Below, piece by piece: positions 1 to 14,100 of a stretch of DNA of 64,000 bases. Within the stretch, counting starts at the first letter, position 1. Each line of letters opens with the position of its first letter. Source of the stretch: Protula sp. h YS-2021 (Eukaryota; Annelida; Polychaeta; Sabellida; Serpulidae); the NCBI GenBank assembly GCA_949752745.1, contig OX457031.1:27234882-27298881 (forward strand). The letters run 5' to 3'. The position numbers and the translations under genes were made by a program. The notes below the pieces were generated by a model. The model did no database searches and was not told the DNA's origin. It saw only the letters and a program-made list of their open reading frames with translations.

Positions 1-1284
1 GCGGTGTCCGATCCGAAACGCCCCTACAACAAAGCGCCCTGGAACGAAGTACCCCCCCCCCCTCCCCCATTTTCCAAAGAAGGAACCAAGTGGTCCCGGT
101 ATAAAAGACTCCCTTCTATCCCCCCCCCCCCCAAAAAGTGCCCCAAAGCAAATAAAATCGATCAAAATTATCAATTAATCTCAACTGCAATTGAGATTAA
201 ATGCCTTGTGCAATTGATTAGAATAATTGAGCAATTAAGATCAATGTTGGCCGGGTCAATTTTTACCCCACACAAAAATGTATAAATTCAAGAATCAAAT
301 ACGAAAAACAGAATAGTTGCAATTTTCTTGTAAATACAGGTTCACTTCTATACCATCCAACTCACTTTCATCGACAAGTTTTACAAGTTCTTATATGCCA
401 CACATTACTCCCCCTCCCCACCCCCACCCCCACCTTACCTTCGTACGTTGTTTTTTTTTCGAATCCCCAAGCAGTCTTCATAATACTGGCAACAAATTTT
501 CTTTCAAAATGTTTATATTATATGTTCCGTTGTAGTACAGGAATCAATTATTTGTAGATTCTTTTTTTTTTTACTCACGCAGTGTGATCCTATTCCAAAT
601 ATATGCAATGTTTGATAATCTACTGAACAACTACAGTACTTGAATTACTGGAGGCCAGCGGGCAAATGAAGCAGAATGTTTTGAAATAGAATAAAGCCCA
701 TAACAAAACCTTATATAGGATCGTTTTTTCTAACAGTGCATGTCATAGATAAGGCAGGTACCCACACACGATTAAAGGCAGTTCTCTGAATAATTCATTG
801 GTGCACTTCTATCTGCTTGTCGGTAACGGGGATTACCCATTATTCCGAAGGATCTCTGAAGAAACAGTACTCAGAAATCTGAGTACAGCGGAGCCTCGAC
901 ATACCCAGCAAACAACCCTTGAAAAAAGGTTGGATTTTGGTCGCAACGACTTCACAACCATATTCTTACCTATTCCCCCAAACCCGACTATATTCCGACG
1001 TCGAAACGACGTCGGTTTTCTGACGTCATACCGACGTTGCAAAAAAACCATTAATCCGAAGAACCAACGGTACAATCGTCTGTCCATAAGATTATTCTCC
1101 CCATTTCTATTCCAAGTGATTTATGCGAAATGCATTTTTTAATATATCAGCTAAATATATCACACTGAAGATAATTTTTTTCGAAAGAAAATATTTTAAG
1201 GATATTTTGAAGTTACAGCGCCATAGTATCACCACAGTGACAAAATTGTCAAAGGAGAATGTCCAGCTCCAACAAAATAAGCAC

Positions 1285-1307
1285 ATTATTATTATTATTA
1301 TTATTAT

Positions 1308-1344
<37 letters not shown>

Positions 1345-1373
1345 TGTTGTTGTAGTAGTAGTATTACTCTAAG

Positions 1374-1426
<53 letters not shown>
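1285..1426. repeat. Compound trinucleotide microsatellite (TTA)n(TAG)n(TTG)n(TTA)n
   Basis: About 140 bases of uninterrupted trinucleotides change from ATT to AGT, then briefly TTG, then AGT and back to ATT. The homopolymeric Ser/Asn/Leu open frames on both strands are artefacts of this array. Confidence 0.95.
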
Positions 1427-2291
1427 CGGACACTCAAGGGAAGGATATGTGTTAAAATAACACTTAATGCCTTGGAAAACAGCAACATTCGAGCTCATTT
1501 AATACTACGGGAATGTGTAAAAAATGTTGGGTAGCCAAGTCGTCGCGAATTTTAAACCGCCCATGTTCGAAATCATTAACTTATGCTGCATATTTATATA
1601 TAGGTGACTAATTTTTTCCGCACCAAAATTGACAGCAGGTGACTCGAAAAATACCGCCCCCTCCTCTTTGGCCATCAATTGTCGGATTTTTTTTTTGCTG
1701 GAGGTCTTGCCAGCTGAACTGACTGTTTCAAAATTGATCACAAAATGGTTTTGGAGTGTTTTGCCTTTTGGAAATACCGCATAAAACGGTCAAATAGTTG
1801 ACGGTCAAAACGTCGACTGCTAAAAAGGTCGCCGGATAAAATGTCAACCAAGTAATGTTGGCTGTTAATAAACGTCACTAATTGAACTTCATTTAATACA
1901 TCAGCGGTGTGTTCAAATACAATCATTTATTACCACTTTCTATCACAGAAATAAGCACTTTTTTAATTCCAAACGGCTCAGATATGTTGCTGCAATCTGA
2001 ATTCTGAACAATAGATGGACTGGGGTCAAAACGCAGCTCTCCACTTAAAGACCGTAATAAACACCGGTTGCCGCCCACCCCTCCCCCCCCCCCCTGAAAC
2101 AAATCCAGACTGGATGTCTGCTAGAGGGGTTGGACGCATACACAGAGGCCATCAGCACCCTAAATACGCAGTCTGTTACTTCTACTTCTCAAATAAGGGG
2201 TACCTTACAACCAGAAACCATGATGGACTCTAAATTCTATATAATTCCTAAAAGCAACACGAATCCTGGCCAGACCTTCGACCCAGTCATG

Positions 2292-2834
2292 CCGGTGTAA
2301 TGAAACGTTTTGACCCCCAAACAAATGGACCCCTGGTCCATTTGTTTTAAAACAAATAAACTCCCGGTCGATTTGTTTTGGAAAGCCCGCCATAACAAAC
2401 AGACCTCACCTATAATAACATGACCCCCTCCAAATAATCATGTTTAAATATAAAATGGGAGTGAAAAAGGTGCATATGGTTTTTAAATACTATCTTAAGC
2501 ATTTTCTACCCCTTGATGTAGAAAATTATTATTTTGAGCCTTTGAAATGCCATTATTGAGCTTGGACAGATTTTTTGGTGATTGTATGTTAGTGGTGTTG
2601 AGGTGTTTTCGTGTTTGAAAATGTAGATGTTAATTGCTAAATAAATTGTTATTCATGGATATAGTTTTTATTTCAATTAAAGAAACTAATAAGCTGGCCA
2701 TATGTTGAAAGGAATAAAGAAATCAAAAAATAAGAGGGTTAAACATTTCGGGGGGGGGGGGGGTCTGTTTGTTTTAAAACACATCGACCGCTGGGTCGAT
2801 TTGTTTTGGGGGTCAAAACGTTTCCTTACACCGG
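2292..2834. mobile_element. Foldback MITE-like element with long imperfect inverted arms
   Basis: The left arm (2292 to about 2403) begins CCGGTGTAATGAAACGTTTT. The right arm (about 2762-2834) is its imperfect reverse complement, ending AAAACGTTTCCTTACACCGG. Both arms carry the same run of GACCCCCAAA-type sequence, an ACAAAT-rich segment and a CAGACC end. The interior is AT-rich with no ORF. No clear target-site duplication was found, so superfamily is unknown. Confidence 0.6.
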
Positions 2835-4944
2835 GCCCGTTGATTTTCATGGTGTATGTAGGGGGCGGGGGGGGGGGGGGCGGTGTAGCAGCTAACCAGA
2901 TTAAACATTTCTAGAGAACTATCGACTTTTATCCGCTTTTTATACGTGTCGAAGTTTTTGGACTTTGGCGCTTTCTCCGCCTATATACTTGTCGACGTTT
3001 TGACTGTCTACGTTTTATCCGGATAACCCCTTTTTGGGCCACACATTGCACGTGATATGTCTTGAAAGACTGTCCTGATTTCTCGTCATACTGGAAAATT
3101 ATTTTCTACAAGGAATCCATTTCTTAAAAAAAAACGTTCCACCAAATCATATTTTAAGTAAACATCTGGTAAACAGCAAGCTTACTGTACATTTCTTTGA
3201 AAGTGCGCATGACCTTCAAGGTTCTGCTCTTATATAAACTGTTTTTAAGTTTCGTCGTTGTGCACGACTTTTCCTCTTTTATCCAGAAGCTTTGGTTCAC
3301 TTATATTTTCCAAAACATATATGAGAATGTTGGGTTATTTTTCGAATACTCACTTCATATATGAAGCCTTTAATCTTACAAAAAAAACTTCAAAAGCATA
3401 AAAAGAAAAAATCTAAATGTGTCTCATATATAATCAGGAGATACCAGTGAGTGAATGAATAAACAAATGTTAAATACTGTCAGAGGACATAGAGAGATGG
3501 TGAGTTCGCAACAAAAATGCCTAAAATGCATTGCTTTCTTCGTGTAGTTTCATTTTCGATATCGATGATGCAGACCCACAGATTACACAAATGAAAAGGT
3601 CACAAGCGCAAACAGAGAAGTAAAACTTTAAAAAATAAAGGCATTTCATTTCTGAAAGTTACTTTGTTATTTATTACATAAATCAATATTTAAATTCATT
3701 TTTGAAAGACAAAAACGTTCGCAAGATTGTTTGTGCTTTTTTAAATTCAAACTCACAAAAAACTGCACAGAACTTAGACGTCAGATTATGATGGCAGAAT
3801 TCTTTCATTTTTCAAAGAATAGTAGCTAAAATTCATATAAAAGTGTATGGAATCTAAATCTACATATGTTGTATCATTTTGACAGTTTTGACTGTTATAT
3901 GTTTTCAACTGTTCAAAAATGTTTTATGTGATTTAAATACTTTTTCAGTCATGCAAAGATATTTATTTGAATTAAGTCTATAGCGAATTCACAGTTTCGT
4001 CTACGAGATTTACGTAAAACACGGGAATCCCGTTTGGGGGGGATAAACATAGAAGCCAATAGGGAAACACATCAAAATCACTTTGAAACAGGTACACAGC
4101 TATTTCTGTGTAAGAAAACCAATTTTAAAATATATTTAAAATAAATTTTCAAATAAATTTTTCCACATTCTAATAACGTTTTGACAATTTATCGACAAGT
4201 CACGACTGAGAAAATAAACTTTTAACATTTTCTTTGTTTGTTTATCTGTGTTTTTGTCCACAGTGTATCCTGCGAATTTTCTCTACTGAGCTTGCGCACT
4301 TGAAACTGTGAACTGGCTTTTTAAAAACCTTATAAAGTAAAGGCATTTAAAAGACACAAAAATGACCAAAACTGGTCGATTTTATTTGCATTACATATTG
4401 ATGAAATCAATTAGACATTGATAAAATCAATTAAAAACGACACAAAGCCATATCTTTCATTTGAAGTTTCTTTTCATAATTTTGCAAACAATTAGAAAAG
4501 ATCCAACACAAAATCTTTGGTAGTGTTTTGTTCCCTTTGTAGGTATTTCATTTTAATAGCATCACTGGCCTTCTGCATCGTGCTCGTGTGTAGTGTGAAT
4601 GCTCTCGACACAGTTCATTTATCTATAACAAAAATATTTATATATATAAATTAATTTATGCCGTTAATGTGTATCGTTAATCATTTTTGTAGAAAAAAAA
4701 ATGCAAGTGATTTTATGCAAAAGAAAATTAGAAAATGGTTAGATTTGTCAAAAATGCATGGATTGTTTCCGACACAAAAGTTATCGGTAAATGCGGACCA
4801 TATACTTCTTACATTGTATTGTATTACAAAGGGGTGTTGTTTTGAAAAAAAAAATTTAGCAACAGCAAAATACATAAAATACAAAATTATCAAAAGAGAA
4901 AAAATCCAAGACTTAGTAGTGCACACCCGACAGTTTTGTTTACT

Positions 4945-5095
4945 TTTATGGGGCGGGGGGAGGGGGGGGGGTTGGGGTCAGATGGGGTCCGCGAGTATTG
5001 CTAATTTTGTTTTATTCAGTATACTCCGCATGTCCCATAAAAAGGGGGTGGTATTTGTTTCGCAACAGCACTGTGCGGAGAACAGACTAGAATGC
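4945..5095. repeat. G-rich dispersed repeat fragment
   Basis: A poly-G tract is followed by GGTCAGATGGGGTCCGCGAG, a TTTTATTCAGTA segment and a CTCCGC motif. The same modules recur near 34580-34680, 41840-42110 and, inverted, near 56640-56830, which points to a dispersed family. Confidence 0.5.
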
Positions 5096-5430
5096 GTGAA
5101 CTGCAGTTGGTTTGTGTATGTGTGTATATATATAGGAAACTACAAACACGATCTACACATACCCCCTCCCCATCCCCCACACCCACTCCCAACCCAAATA
5201 ATCAAGCCCCCAACTTCTCAAGTAAGCGAAAATGCTGCTGTATTTTCCAGTTAAGCAGGAAAAACGAAACAATCCTCTTTTGCTTGTCTTGAAGTACATG
5301 TAACATGTATTTGCCTCATGCGCTATATGCACATGATCTGTACAGCGACAACCGTGTCTGTGGTACGAATCAGTCGCAGCCAACTACTACAGTATATCCG
5401 AAAAATGCCTGACAGCCAGCATAGAATTGA

Positions 5431-5436
5431 TTTATT
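5431..5436 (-). terminator. Candidate polyadenylation signal of the neuropeptide gene
   Basis: AATAAA on the minus strand lies about 145 bases beyond the in-frame TAA at 5584-5582. This fits a short 3' UTR if the peptide exon is the last one. Confidence 0.4.
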
Positions 5437-5581
5437 GACGTTGTTACATTATTATTGGATAAAGTTATTGCTAAATGTCATTGTTAAATTAACGTTATGC
5501 AGGAAAGCCAATCAATAAATTCTAATTTAAATGTATATTAATAAGGCAAAACAGAGTAATTCAGGGAATTCGGCGAAAATC

Positions 5582-8099
5582 TTACCTGTCATAGATTCCC
5601 ATTTTGAGGCATGAAGTTTGCACAGCTCTACAGACTGCAGTGGCCTCTTCGTAGCTGATTTTATTATTGTAAGATTCGTAGCCTCTCTTGCCGAAGAGAA
5701 GTGACGACATCTGTGGATGCGATCGCTTTCCGAAAAACAGCCCTGGAATGATTATAACGACATGAATAAACTCTTAAGCCCTTAAGTTTTTTAACGGTAT
5801 TATACAAATTGTGGTTATTTTTTCAAGCGAAAATTGTCACAGTGATCCCTAGATATCCAGGATCAACTTAGAGGCCATCCACACCTGGTAAAATTATGAC
5901 GTCTATCTAATGTCTGTTTGAAGTCGCGACGTATATTGGCCAATTCAAAAGTTGAACGTCTTTGCTCGACGTTGTTTAGGCATCCGGGAATGAACCAAAA
6001 AAACATGTTATTCCTCAGCGGGAAACTGCAGTTCTGATTTGTCTGTCAAAAAATGTTAAGTCAAAACAATGATTTAAACTTAATCTGAGGAAAGCGCAAA
6101 GTTCTTTTATCGCCTATTTTTTGGGAAAATGCAAACGAAAATGACATAGTCTTATATACTAGATGGCCCGAGGGAGGAGGGGGTAGGGTGCTTGATGGAA
6201 AGGTATGTCAGGAATGTCGAGTTCCCCATCTTTACACAAAGGAAATTTATCGGCGCCCAGACGTATGTGCAAACGTCTTTCCCCCACATCTTTCCAACGT
6301 CCACATCAATTATAGCATCGTGGTAGAACCCTCCCCCCCCCCCCCCCCCCCACTCCCTCACATATCTCCTTGCTTACGTACTTTTTGATCTATGACAAAC
6401 AATACCACAAAAGGCACGGTGCTTGAGATACAGTGGACTGAAATACATATCATTAAAAGATGGTAGACAGTCTGAAAGTTCTGCATCAGTAATTTATGGT
6501 TGACATGTTTTGTTGATACATGGCTCTTTGCAGCTGCTGGACTGTTCAGTAAATAGAACAGCCCAAAAACATTCAACAGCCAGGTAACCAAATTGATATT
6601 GACAGTAACACGACCAGGGAGAGTTTGCTTGTTCATATATTCTATGTATTTATTGAATAATTGGTTAGTTTCTTAATTTACTTCAGGAGCTGGAATGAAA
6701 TTAGTTTTTATGTGAGATATCTCCGCTTTCACAAAATTATTCAAAAATATCAATTTCAACTTGATTAGAAATTTCAATGAGGAATATATGTAAGATTTCA
6801 ATGAGGTGTTCTATGGAGATTCACTAGGGAAAAGAAGTGCAAACCCCCCTCCCCCACTCTTCAGCGTCTCTAGTCCAGTTTGAAACTAGAACCTCATTTC
6901 GCTAGCGAAATGTTAAACACTTGAGCGAAACTAAAACGCAAAAATGCTTCCTTCAATGTGTTATTTCTTGAAAAATATATTGCAAACAACACAGCTTGAG
7001 TACATCTTATAAGCCGAGTAGCATTTGGGTTTTGTTGACTTAAGGTTTTATTGACTGATCAGGCATACACCGTGTTATCTATTTACGCAGTTAGAGTTCG
7101 CACAAAGCTGAGCAACTGTGTATACCGTGTTGTGCATTAAATGCTCCACATTTACTTGCAAATAGAAAGTGACATGCACACGTTCAGATCAAGCTCTTCA
7201 TAAGTCCCAAGTTTCATGGTCCTAGGGCCCATAGTGTCAGAGAAGAGGGCACAAAAAATCGGAAAACTGTCAAGAAGAAAAAAAGGACGAACGACTGCTC
7301 ACACAAATTCACATAACCCTTGCAAGCTAACAGCTTGTCAAGTGTTAATTATGACCTGACGACATCTGGTTGATTAATTGGAAACCGTTCAGCTCAGTAT
7401 CACTCTGCACACAAACTGCTCCCACAACAATAACGGTAATTTTATCAAAAGCCTACGTTTATTGTGAAAGTGAACCTTCACTCATCCCATTGGAGACTCA
7501 GAAACAACGTATTTACACATGACAAGTCTTTGACTTGGTCAAGGCTTATATGACTTTGTGCGGGCAGCCGTTGGTGCTTTTCTTCTTGGCACTAAAAATT
7601 CATTTTCTTGTCTCAGCTTCTTCTCTGACACTACAAGCCCTAGGACCACAAAACTTTGTACTTATGTAGAACTTGATCTGAGGGTGTGCATCCCGCCTTT
7701 TTCCGTCTACGATTTCGTTTCTATGCTTAAAACGCCATGTGAACACAGCTGATTTTAGAATAAATACAGCGCATTTAAAAGCAAAGTAACGGTTGAGCAA
7801 AACATCACAGCTTATGGGCGTTACGCGAGCTCTGCCGGCATAGAGAAAAAGTGCTAGTCCGTTCAATTAATAAAGTCGTTGAGCCAACATAACCAAGCAG
7901 ATGTACACAGTTTATAAACGGAATTTCAACTGTGATATTTGCTAATATATTTGTATTACAGACTATGTGGCTTATAAAAAACTTCATGTTGTTCAAGAAA
8001 TAATAAACTGTTCAAAGAGATATTTTAAACTTTTAATGTTTGTCAAGTGTTGAAGAATTTGCTTGCGAAATGCGGTTCTAGTTTTTTTTCGTTTTCTTA

Positions 8100-8149
<50 letters not shown>

Positions 8150-11100
8150 TCACGCGTCATGTACACCGCTTATTATTCTAAGCGGAAAATATAGCAAGAT
8201 TAATAAAAAATACGAACAAACCAACTAAAAAAGATGTAGTTCTAAAAAAAGAATAATTGTAAGACAAATAGTTAAATTCATAACACTGCTAAAAGTACTT
8301 TGACCAAGATAACATTCACTGCTAAATTTAAGACTAGACCTCGCAATACTGTTTGAATAAGAACGTCTATAAGGAACGCTTGAAAGATCCGAGACTGGCA
8401 CTGTTTCGGATCCGGTAGGGCAATGAGTTCCAAAGTGTTGGAGCCGAAAAGCGGAATGAGCGGTCACCGTATCTGTTCTTGCTCCTTGGAACGACTAGTT
8501 GGAGACTGTCATATCCTCGGAGACAACGCGGAGGTTATGGACGCATAGATATAAGGTCTGCCAAATATTGAGCAGCAGCACTGTCCAGGGATTTGAACAC
8601 GAGTGTAAGAATCTTGAATTTCGATCTTTCATATATAGGTAACCAGTGAAGCTCTTTCAGATTATCCGTTATACTAATGTCACGGTTCCGCCCAATTCCT
8701 TTAAACACGCGGGCCACGTCATTCATTATCAGTTGTAGACCATGTATTAGGTGCTTAGGTAGGCCATGATACAGACTGTTACAGTAATCAAGTCTCGATA
8801 TGACCAGAGCATGTACGAGCAGTTTGGCATTATTTTCGGAGAGAAATGATCTAATTTCTTAAATCCGGCCAATGTAGAAGTAACACAATCTACGGATATT
8901 GGACACGTGAAGCTGCATTTCCAAATGCGAATCCATTGTGGCTCCTAGGTTGCGGACATTCACTGAACACTTAGTCACACTATCACCCAGTTTAAGTATG
9001 CTCGTATTCGAGAGGATTTTGATGAGGATAGCGCTGGCGCTTTTGAATTTGAGACCCCAACCCACGTTTGAACAGGTTGCAGAAAAAAGGAACAGAATTG
9101 ATCAGCAAACTTCTTCGTGAAACTGCATTCAGGAAGAGGGTTGGATTTGGACCTATGTATGGTAGTGTTCATCGATCTGAACAGTGTTTTTGACTCATTA
9201 CGGTTCCTTGAAATGAGAACGGAGAGGCAATCTGATTTTGCATTTCGAAGTTTGTTACGCCATGCGCTAAAACTGTAAGGCATTAGAACTATCGTCTTTG
9301 CCAGTCTTATGTCATAACTTACTATTTGACAGCAGACTTGCTGTCTTTTCAAACACTTCTCCAGCCCAGGCTGCACAGTTTTTAAGGTCAGTGCTACACA
9401 AACCAATTAAAAAAATCTAGAATTTTAGAATCAAAGAAATTTTTTAAGACTGGAATAGCAAAAGTGCAACAGAGACCTTGTTTTGATAACTTAGTCTCTT
9501 CTGTTTTATGGTATAATTGTCTGGCAGATGGACGTGGCCTTTTGAGCCCCGCCCTCTTGTCTCCTTCTGATTATTTGAAGAAGCCAAACTTCAAGGTATT
9601 TTTGCGTGATCATCATTGATGTAAACAGTAAAAGGATCTAACCTTTAGACTCAAACTGAAGTAATCCTCACGGGGTCATTTGATATCTGTAAACACTCTA
9701 AGAGGTATTTCGTCTTGTGTACCGGATATTTTTAGAATTAAACGTCACTGAAATGGTTTTTCGTTTTAGTACACCCTTGGCAAACCAAAAATATAAGTGT
9801 ATAAATATTGCAAAAAAATTGTTTCGGGACATTATGGACAGTATTCGATCATAGATTGGATGCGAAATCTCCTAATCTGGAGATGGAAAATAAAAAAAAC
9901 ACAAAACAATGGTTATGACCTAAGAATAACAATGAAACCAACATTGAAAGATTTTACCAAGAACTTATATATGGAAAGAAAAAAAAGAGAGATTGGCATT
10001 TTTCACTATTTGTTACAAAACCTACTTGTATTTCCTGTGGATCCAATTAAAATAAATTTACATAGACGAAAAAATTCAACATAGAGTCTTTCATCTTGTA
10101 AATAAAATAAAAATAAAAGGTGTATTCTGAATTAACTCAGCATTGTCAAACTTTTGAGCCACTAACCTCTATTTTTACACATATATAAGGCCATCCCCTA
10201 ACTTCTTGCAAAATATAATGGTAAGAAGAATTATTGTTCTAAAGGAATTGCGATAGAGACGCCCCAATAGGAAGACCATGCAAACAGCACCTTAACGTAC
10301 TAGACTCTTCTTTTAATAGTTTCATTCCACTTATGGTCCATTGTGAACAATCTCAATATAAGACCTCCGTGGATATCTGAGCACAAAAGTTCAGTCCCAC
10401 TGACCAGTTTGAGGGGGGGGGGGTGTTTAGGAGAATTTCCTTCCTTGAAAGAGTTGGCTTTGCTTTATTTTGGGAAGGATAGGTATACCCGATACATAAC
10501 TGGTTACGCCCAAGGTCTGTGTGGAATATTGACTTTGAGAGAAAATGGGTGTCGTCTTTTGAACGCATTGCCCCTCGTAGCACTGGTCAATCCGTAGACA
10601 GTTTGAGATTGTTTACAGCTTAGCCCAGAGATTAACCATAACAGCTTCGTGTTTGTCGATACTTGTCGCTTAGCCCATTGACAAAGAATCTCCTAAGCCA
10701 CGTTAAAACTTCTGTATTAATGATAAAACGAGGACATAAAACTATAGAAAACAGGTCTTGTGACCAAGTTAAGAGAGTTAGAGACCATCGTCACATCTCA
10801 ACCTGTTTAAGAGTGTGAAACAATTTTTAAAATGTGAAGGGTTATATGCGCACTTAAAAATAATTTCGAAATGCAGAGCCAGTTTTGAAACAATAGTTCA
10901 TTTAATGTGAATGCAATATTATGTTTGCTTTTTCTGAAGCAAAACAAGCTGTTGACAAAAAAAATAAGATTGTTTACAAGGGCAGCATTGGACAGAAGAG
11001 AAATGAGTTGACATTTAATTGCCTTTGAGGCGATACATCAAGTTTGATATCTGCCTTGAAGAAAGGACAATTGCATGCTAGATAATTGTTACACCAGAAT

Positions 11101-14100
11101 ATGACGAGCAAAAATAGCATTATTCACACGGAAAAACAATGTAATATCACAATACACGGAAACAATTGCTTATTTTCCGACGTGCCATTTTTGTGTCTTT
11201 TCCGGAGTTTTTTCAGCTTTGACATTTTTTAGCATATGGGTTGATGATAATAGTCATGCTTAATTTAATTCAGCGTCTATTTTTAGAACGCTGCCTCATT
11301 GAAACAATGGTAAGTTTAACCGGACACAAGATTTTCTACCGAATTGTGTGCTTTCGTCGAAATATCCAGCTGTTCAACTATTTAACATAGAAAAAACCTG
11401 TAAAAACTACATAAAATCTGAACCATTTAATACACCCGACCGAGCCTCCATAAGATAAAAAACTAAAGCAATATTAACATTTTACCCATGGAACAAAACT
11501 AGTTTAAGTAACGGTTAACTGAACATATTTCTGATTGGTGCGCTTGCGCACTGCAGTACATAAAAGCGGCCTTTATGGTTTCTGCAAAGGTTGCTTTTCT
11601 TCAACTATTTGCTCTACTGAGGTCTTTCTTCTGCTTTTTATCACCTTAACAGCAACTCTCTGAGAGGAAAGTCAAGAACCATGAGGAACCCAGAAGGCGC
11701 TGGTACATGGCGGTATACAGCACACCCCTCTCGTGACCTCCGAAAAAACATTGAATGAAGTATCAATTAAATCTCTTAACGCCTCATCAAACTAGTCAAA
11801 TATTTTCTGGTCAACCAAACCACAATGGTAATTTCTGTTACTGGCAACATTTACAGGGCTTGCAGTTTCCACACAGGGGAAAAGAGATGCAGTTGAACAG
11901 AAGCTCAAAATTAGGTAACAGTTAAAAGGTTAATCTATTGTATGAATACGGTCTTCTTGTTTTGCAGTTTATTGTCTGGGCTGTTGGGTGAAACCCCATT
12001 AAATGAAAATGCTTTTTAGAGTTACAGTTTTGGTTTTGAGGTCAAGTGACCCGTTAAAAAATTTTAACTAGTTTCGATAGATTGTTAAATTGCTTCTCGC
12101 TTGCTTCTACACCCACAAATTAGTGGACTGGACAGAAAATAAGACGATCGAATAAAAATTCATAAAAAAAATAATTCAGGAAAAGAAAGAAAGAAAGAAG
12201 AAGAAGAAGAAGAAGAAGAAGAAGAAGAAGAAGAAGAAGAAGAAAAGAAAAGAACGTAGGAGGTTTTAAACAAGCTGTCAGGCTGTTCACATCTCCACTC
12301 CTGTAACAAGCTGGCATGCTGCTGAGCAAATGCATGCTGGTTTAATCAATGTGTTGTTTTACTATAATTTTTACAGTCACTTTATCTGGTGAAAATCAGA
12401 AGACATTTGGTCCCCCTTTTGCCAAGCAGAGATGGACCGAGGCCAGGTTTGAGGGATACTGTCTCCCATTTATTGTAAGTTTCTTTAAGTCCTTATTTCA
12501 TTTCTTAAAGTATTCCATCTTTGGCGTTCGCATATATTGATGGTAATGTACGCAGAAATTTTGAAATGAACAGAAAAACTTGAGACCTATCGTAAAAAAG
12601 ATTTTACAAAGAGCAGCGTTGATAAAGTTTAAAATTTATACAAATATAGTAACTTTGAATACTGATGTATATATACACGTAAAAAATTAGAAATGTGTTA
12701 TTTAAGACATCAAATTGAAATTTCTATGCAATCTTTACGACGAAATTTAGACAGCTATAGAAATTTAGAAGCATCAAACCACAGCCCTACTCATTCCTAC
12801 ATTTTGCCATTAAAAGGTTAAGTCCAAGTTCCCCCATGGTGCAGTAGGGCTCAGGATGTAAATAGGATGGGGGTGGGGGGAGGGATAACGATGAAAGGGT
12901 TGCCCGCCATACCCGGACCAGTCAATGCCATATCGGAGGCATCCGTAGATTATCTGACACAGAAATTAAGCTGCTGAATGAAAGCAGTACGCAAGTTTTA
13001 TGGGACGAGCATCGTTGTCACATTTTCCTTTCCAAAAACTAAGTGAAGAGGGCTTTTTTACGACAGTTACCCTTGCTCACAAGGATCCTCCAAAATAAAT
13101 TATTTTATTACATTTTCATGGAGCATTTTATATCGGTCATATTTTCATGTGAGGTACTTGATGTCGCCGATATTTCTGTCTTAAGACAGGAGCAAGATTT
13201 GGTTAGCATATGGTTAAATGATTTCTCATATTTCGGAAACTGTTTGAAAGCCAAAGCAAACGCAAGGGAATGAATGCATTAAACGCTTAATAGTTAAATG
13301 TATTTTACAAGAGTCAAAGTCAAGGATAGCTTTCAATTCAATTTTTAGCTTTCAAGTTGAAAAGCAGAGAAGAAAATAAATTTTATGGCAAACTTTCAAG
13401 ATGTGTCCATGAAACAATGTTTTAACTTTCTCCAAATAACAGGGAAAACAAAAACAAGAACGAAACAAAGAGTATTTAAGAGTGTCTTCCGATGCAATTA
13501 CTCGCAATTTGAACATATGGATACTCATTTGTTAGAGTTCCCTTAATGGACAAAAGTAGCCCAGTGGAATTTGCGGCTGACTAGACATTCTTTAAGTTAG
13601 TTAAGCGACTATGACAAACTGGAGATTCGCTTCTAAATAGCCCACTACATATTCAGTTTTCATTCACTTGTATTCATTATTTTAAAACGAAATATAAGGC
13701 TAACTTGAGTTTCTTTTCAATTAAATTTTTAGTCATCCTTCACCGTGTTATAACTGAACGTTAAAAACTAATGTAAAATTAAATCAAGGGTCGAAAACCT
13801 TCGAGAAAAAAAAACGAAAGTGGGCCGAAAATATAAAATTTAAAGTATAAAAAAAATTATCTGGAATGCAGAAAAATACTAACTTCTCCGAGGATAAATT
13901 TATCTTAAAATGTGACGTTGGTGTCTTCGGCGCTCGTTTCTTCATACAGGAACACTTAAAACGTCTCAGTTTATAGCAGCTTATAAGTTGATAATATAAG
14001 TGTTGAGTCATATAAAGATTTTATAAATACATTAAACCTTATTCTGCGAGAGAAAAGAAAAGAAGCGAGAATTTTGAGCCGGGTCACCGAAAGTTTCAAA

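Larger units (their letters stand above)
1..5400. other. Intergenic, repeat-bearing DNA
   Basis: I find no convincing exon in this stretch. It holds several poly-C/poly-G tracts (around 50-66, 121-132, 2083-2095, 2750-2763 and 2861-2881), a compound trinucleotide microsatellite, a foldback element at 2292-2834 and a G-rich dispersed repeat near 4950-5090. Open frames here run through poly-C or homopolymer DNA, lack splice context and look non-coding. Confidence 0.6.

Noticed and set aside
1107..1455. Poly-Asn/poly-Leu and poly-Ser ORFs
   Set aside because: Trinucleotide microsatellite.
9797..10084. 95-codon Lys-rich ORF
   Set aside because: AT-rich composition, no domain, no splice or promoter evidence.
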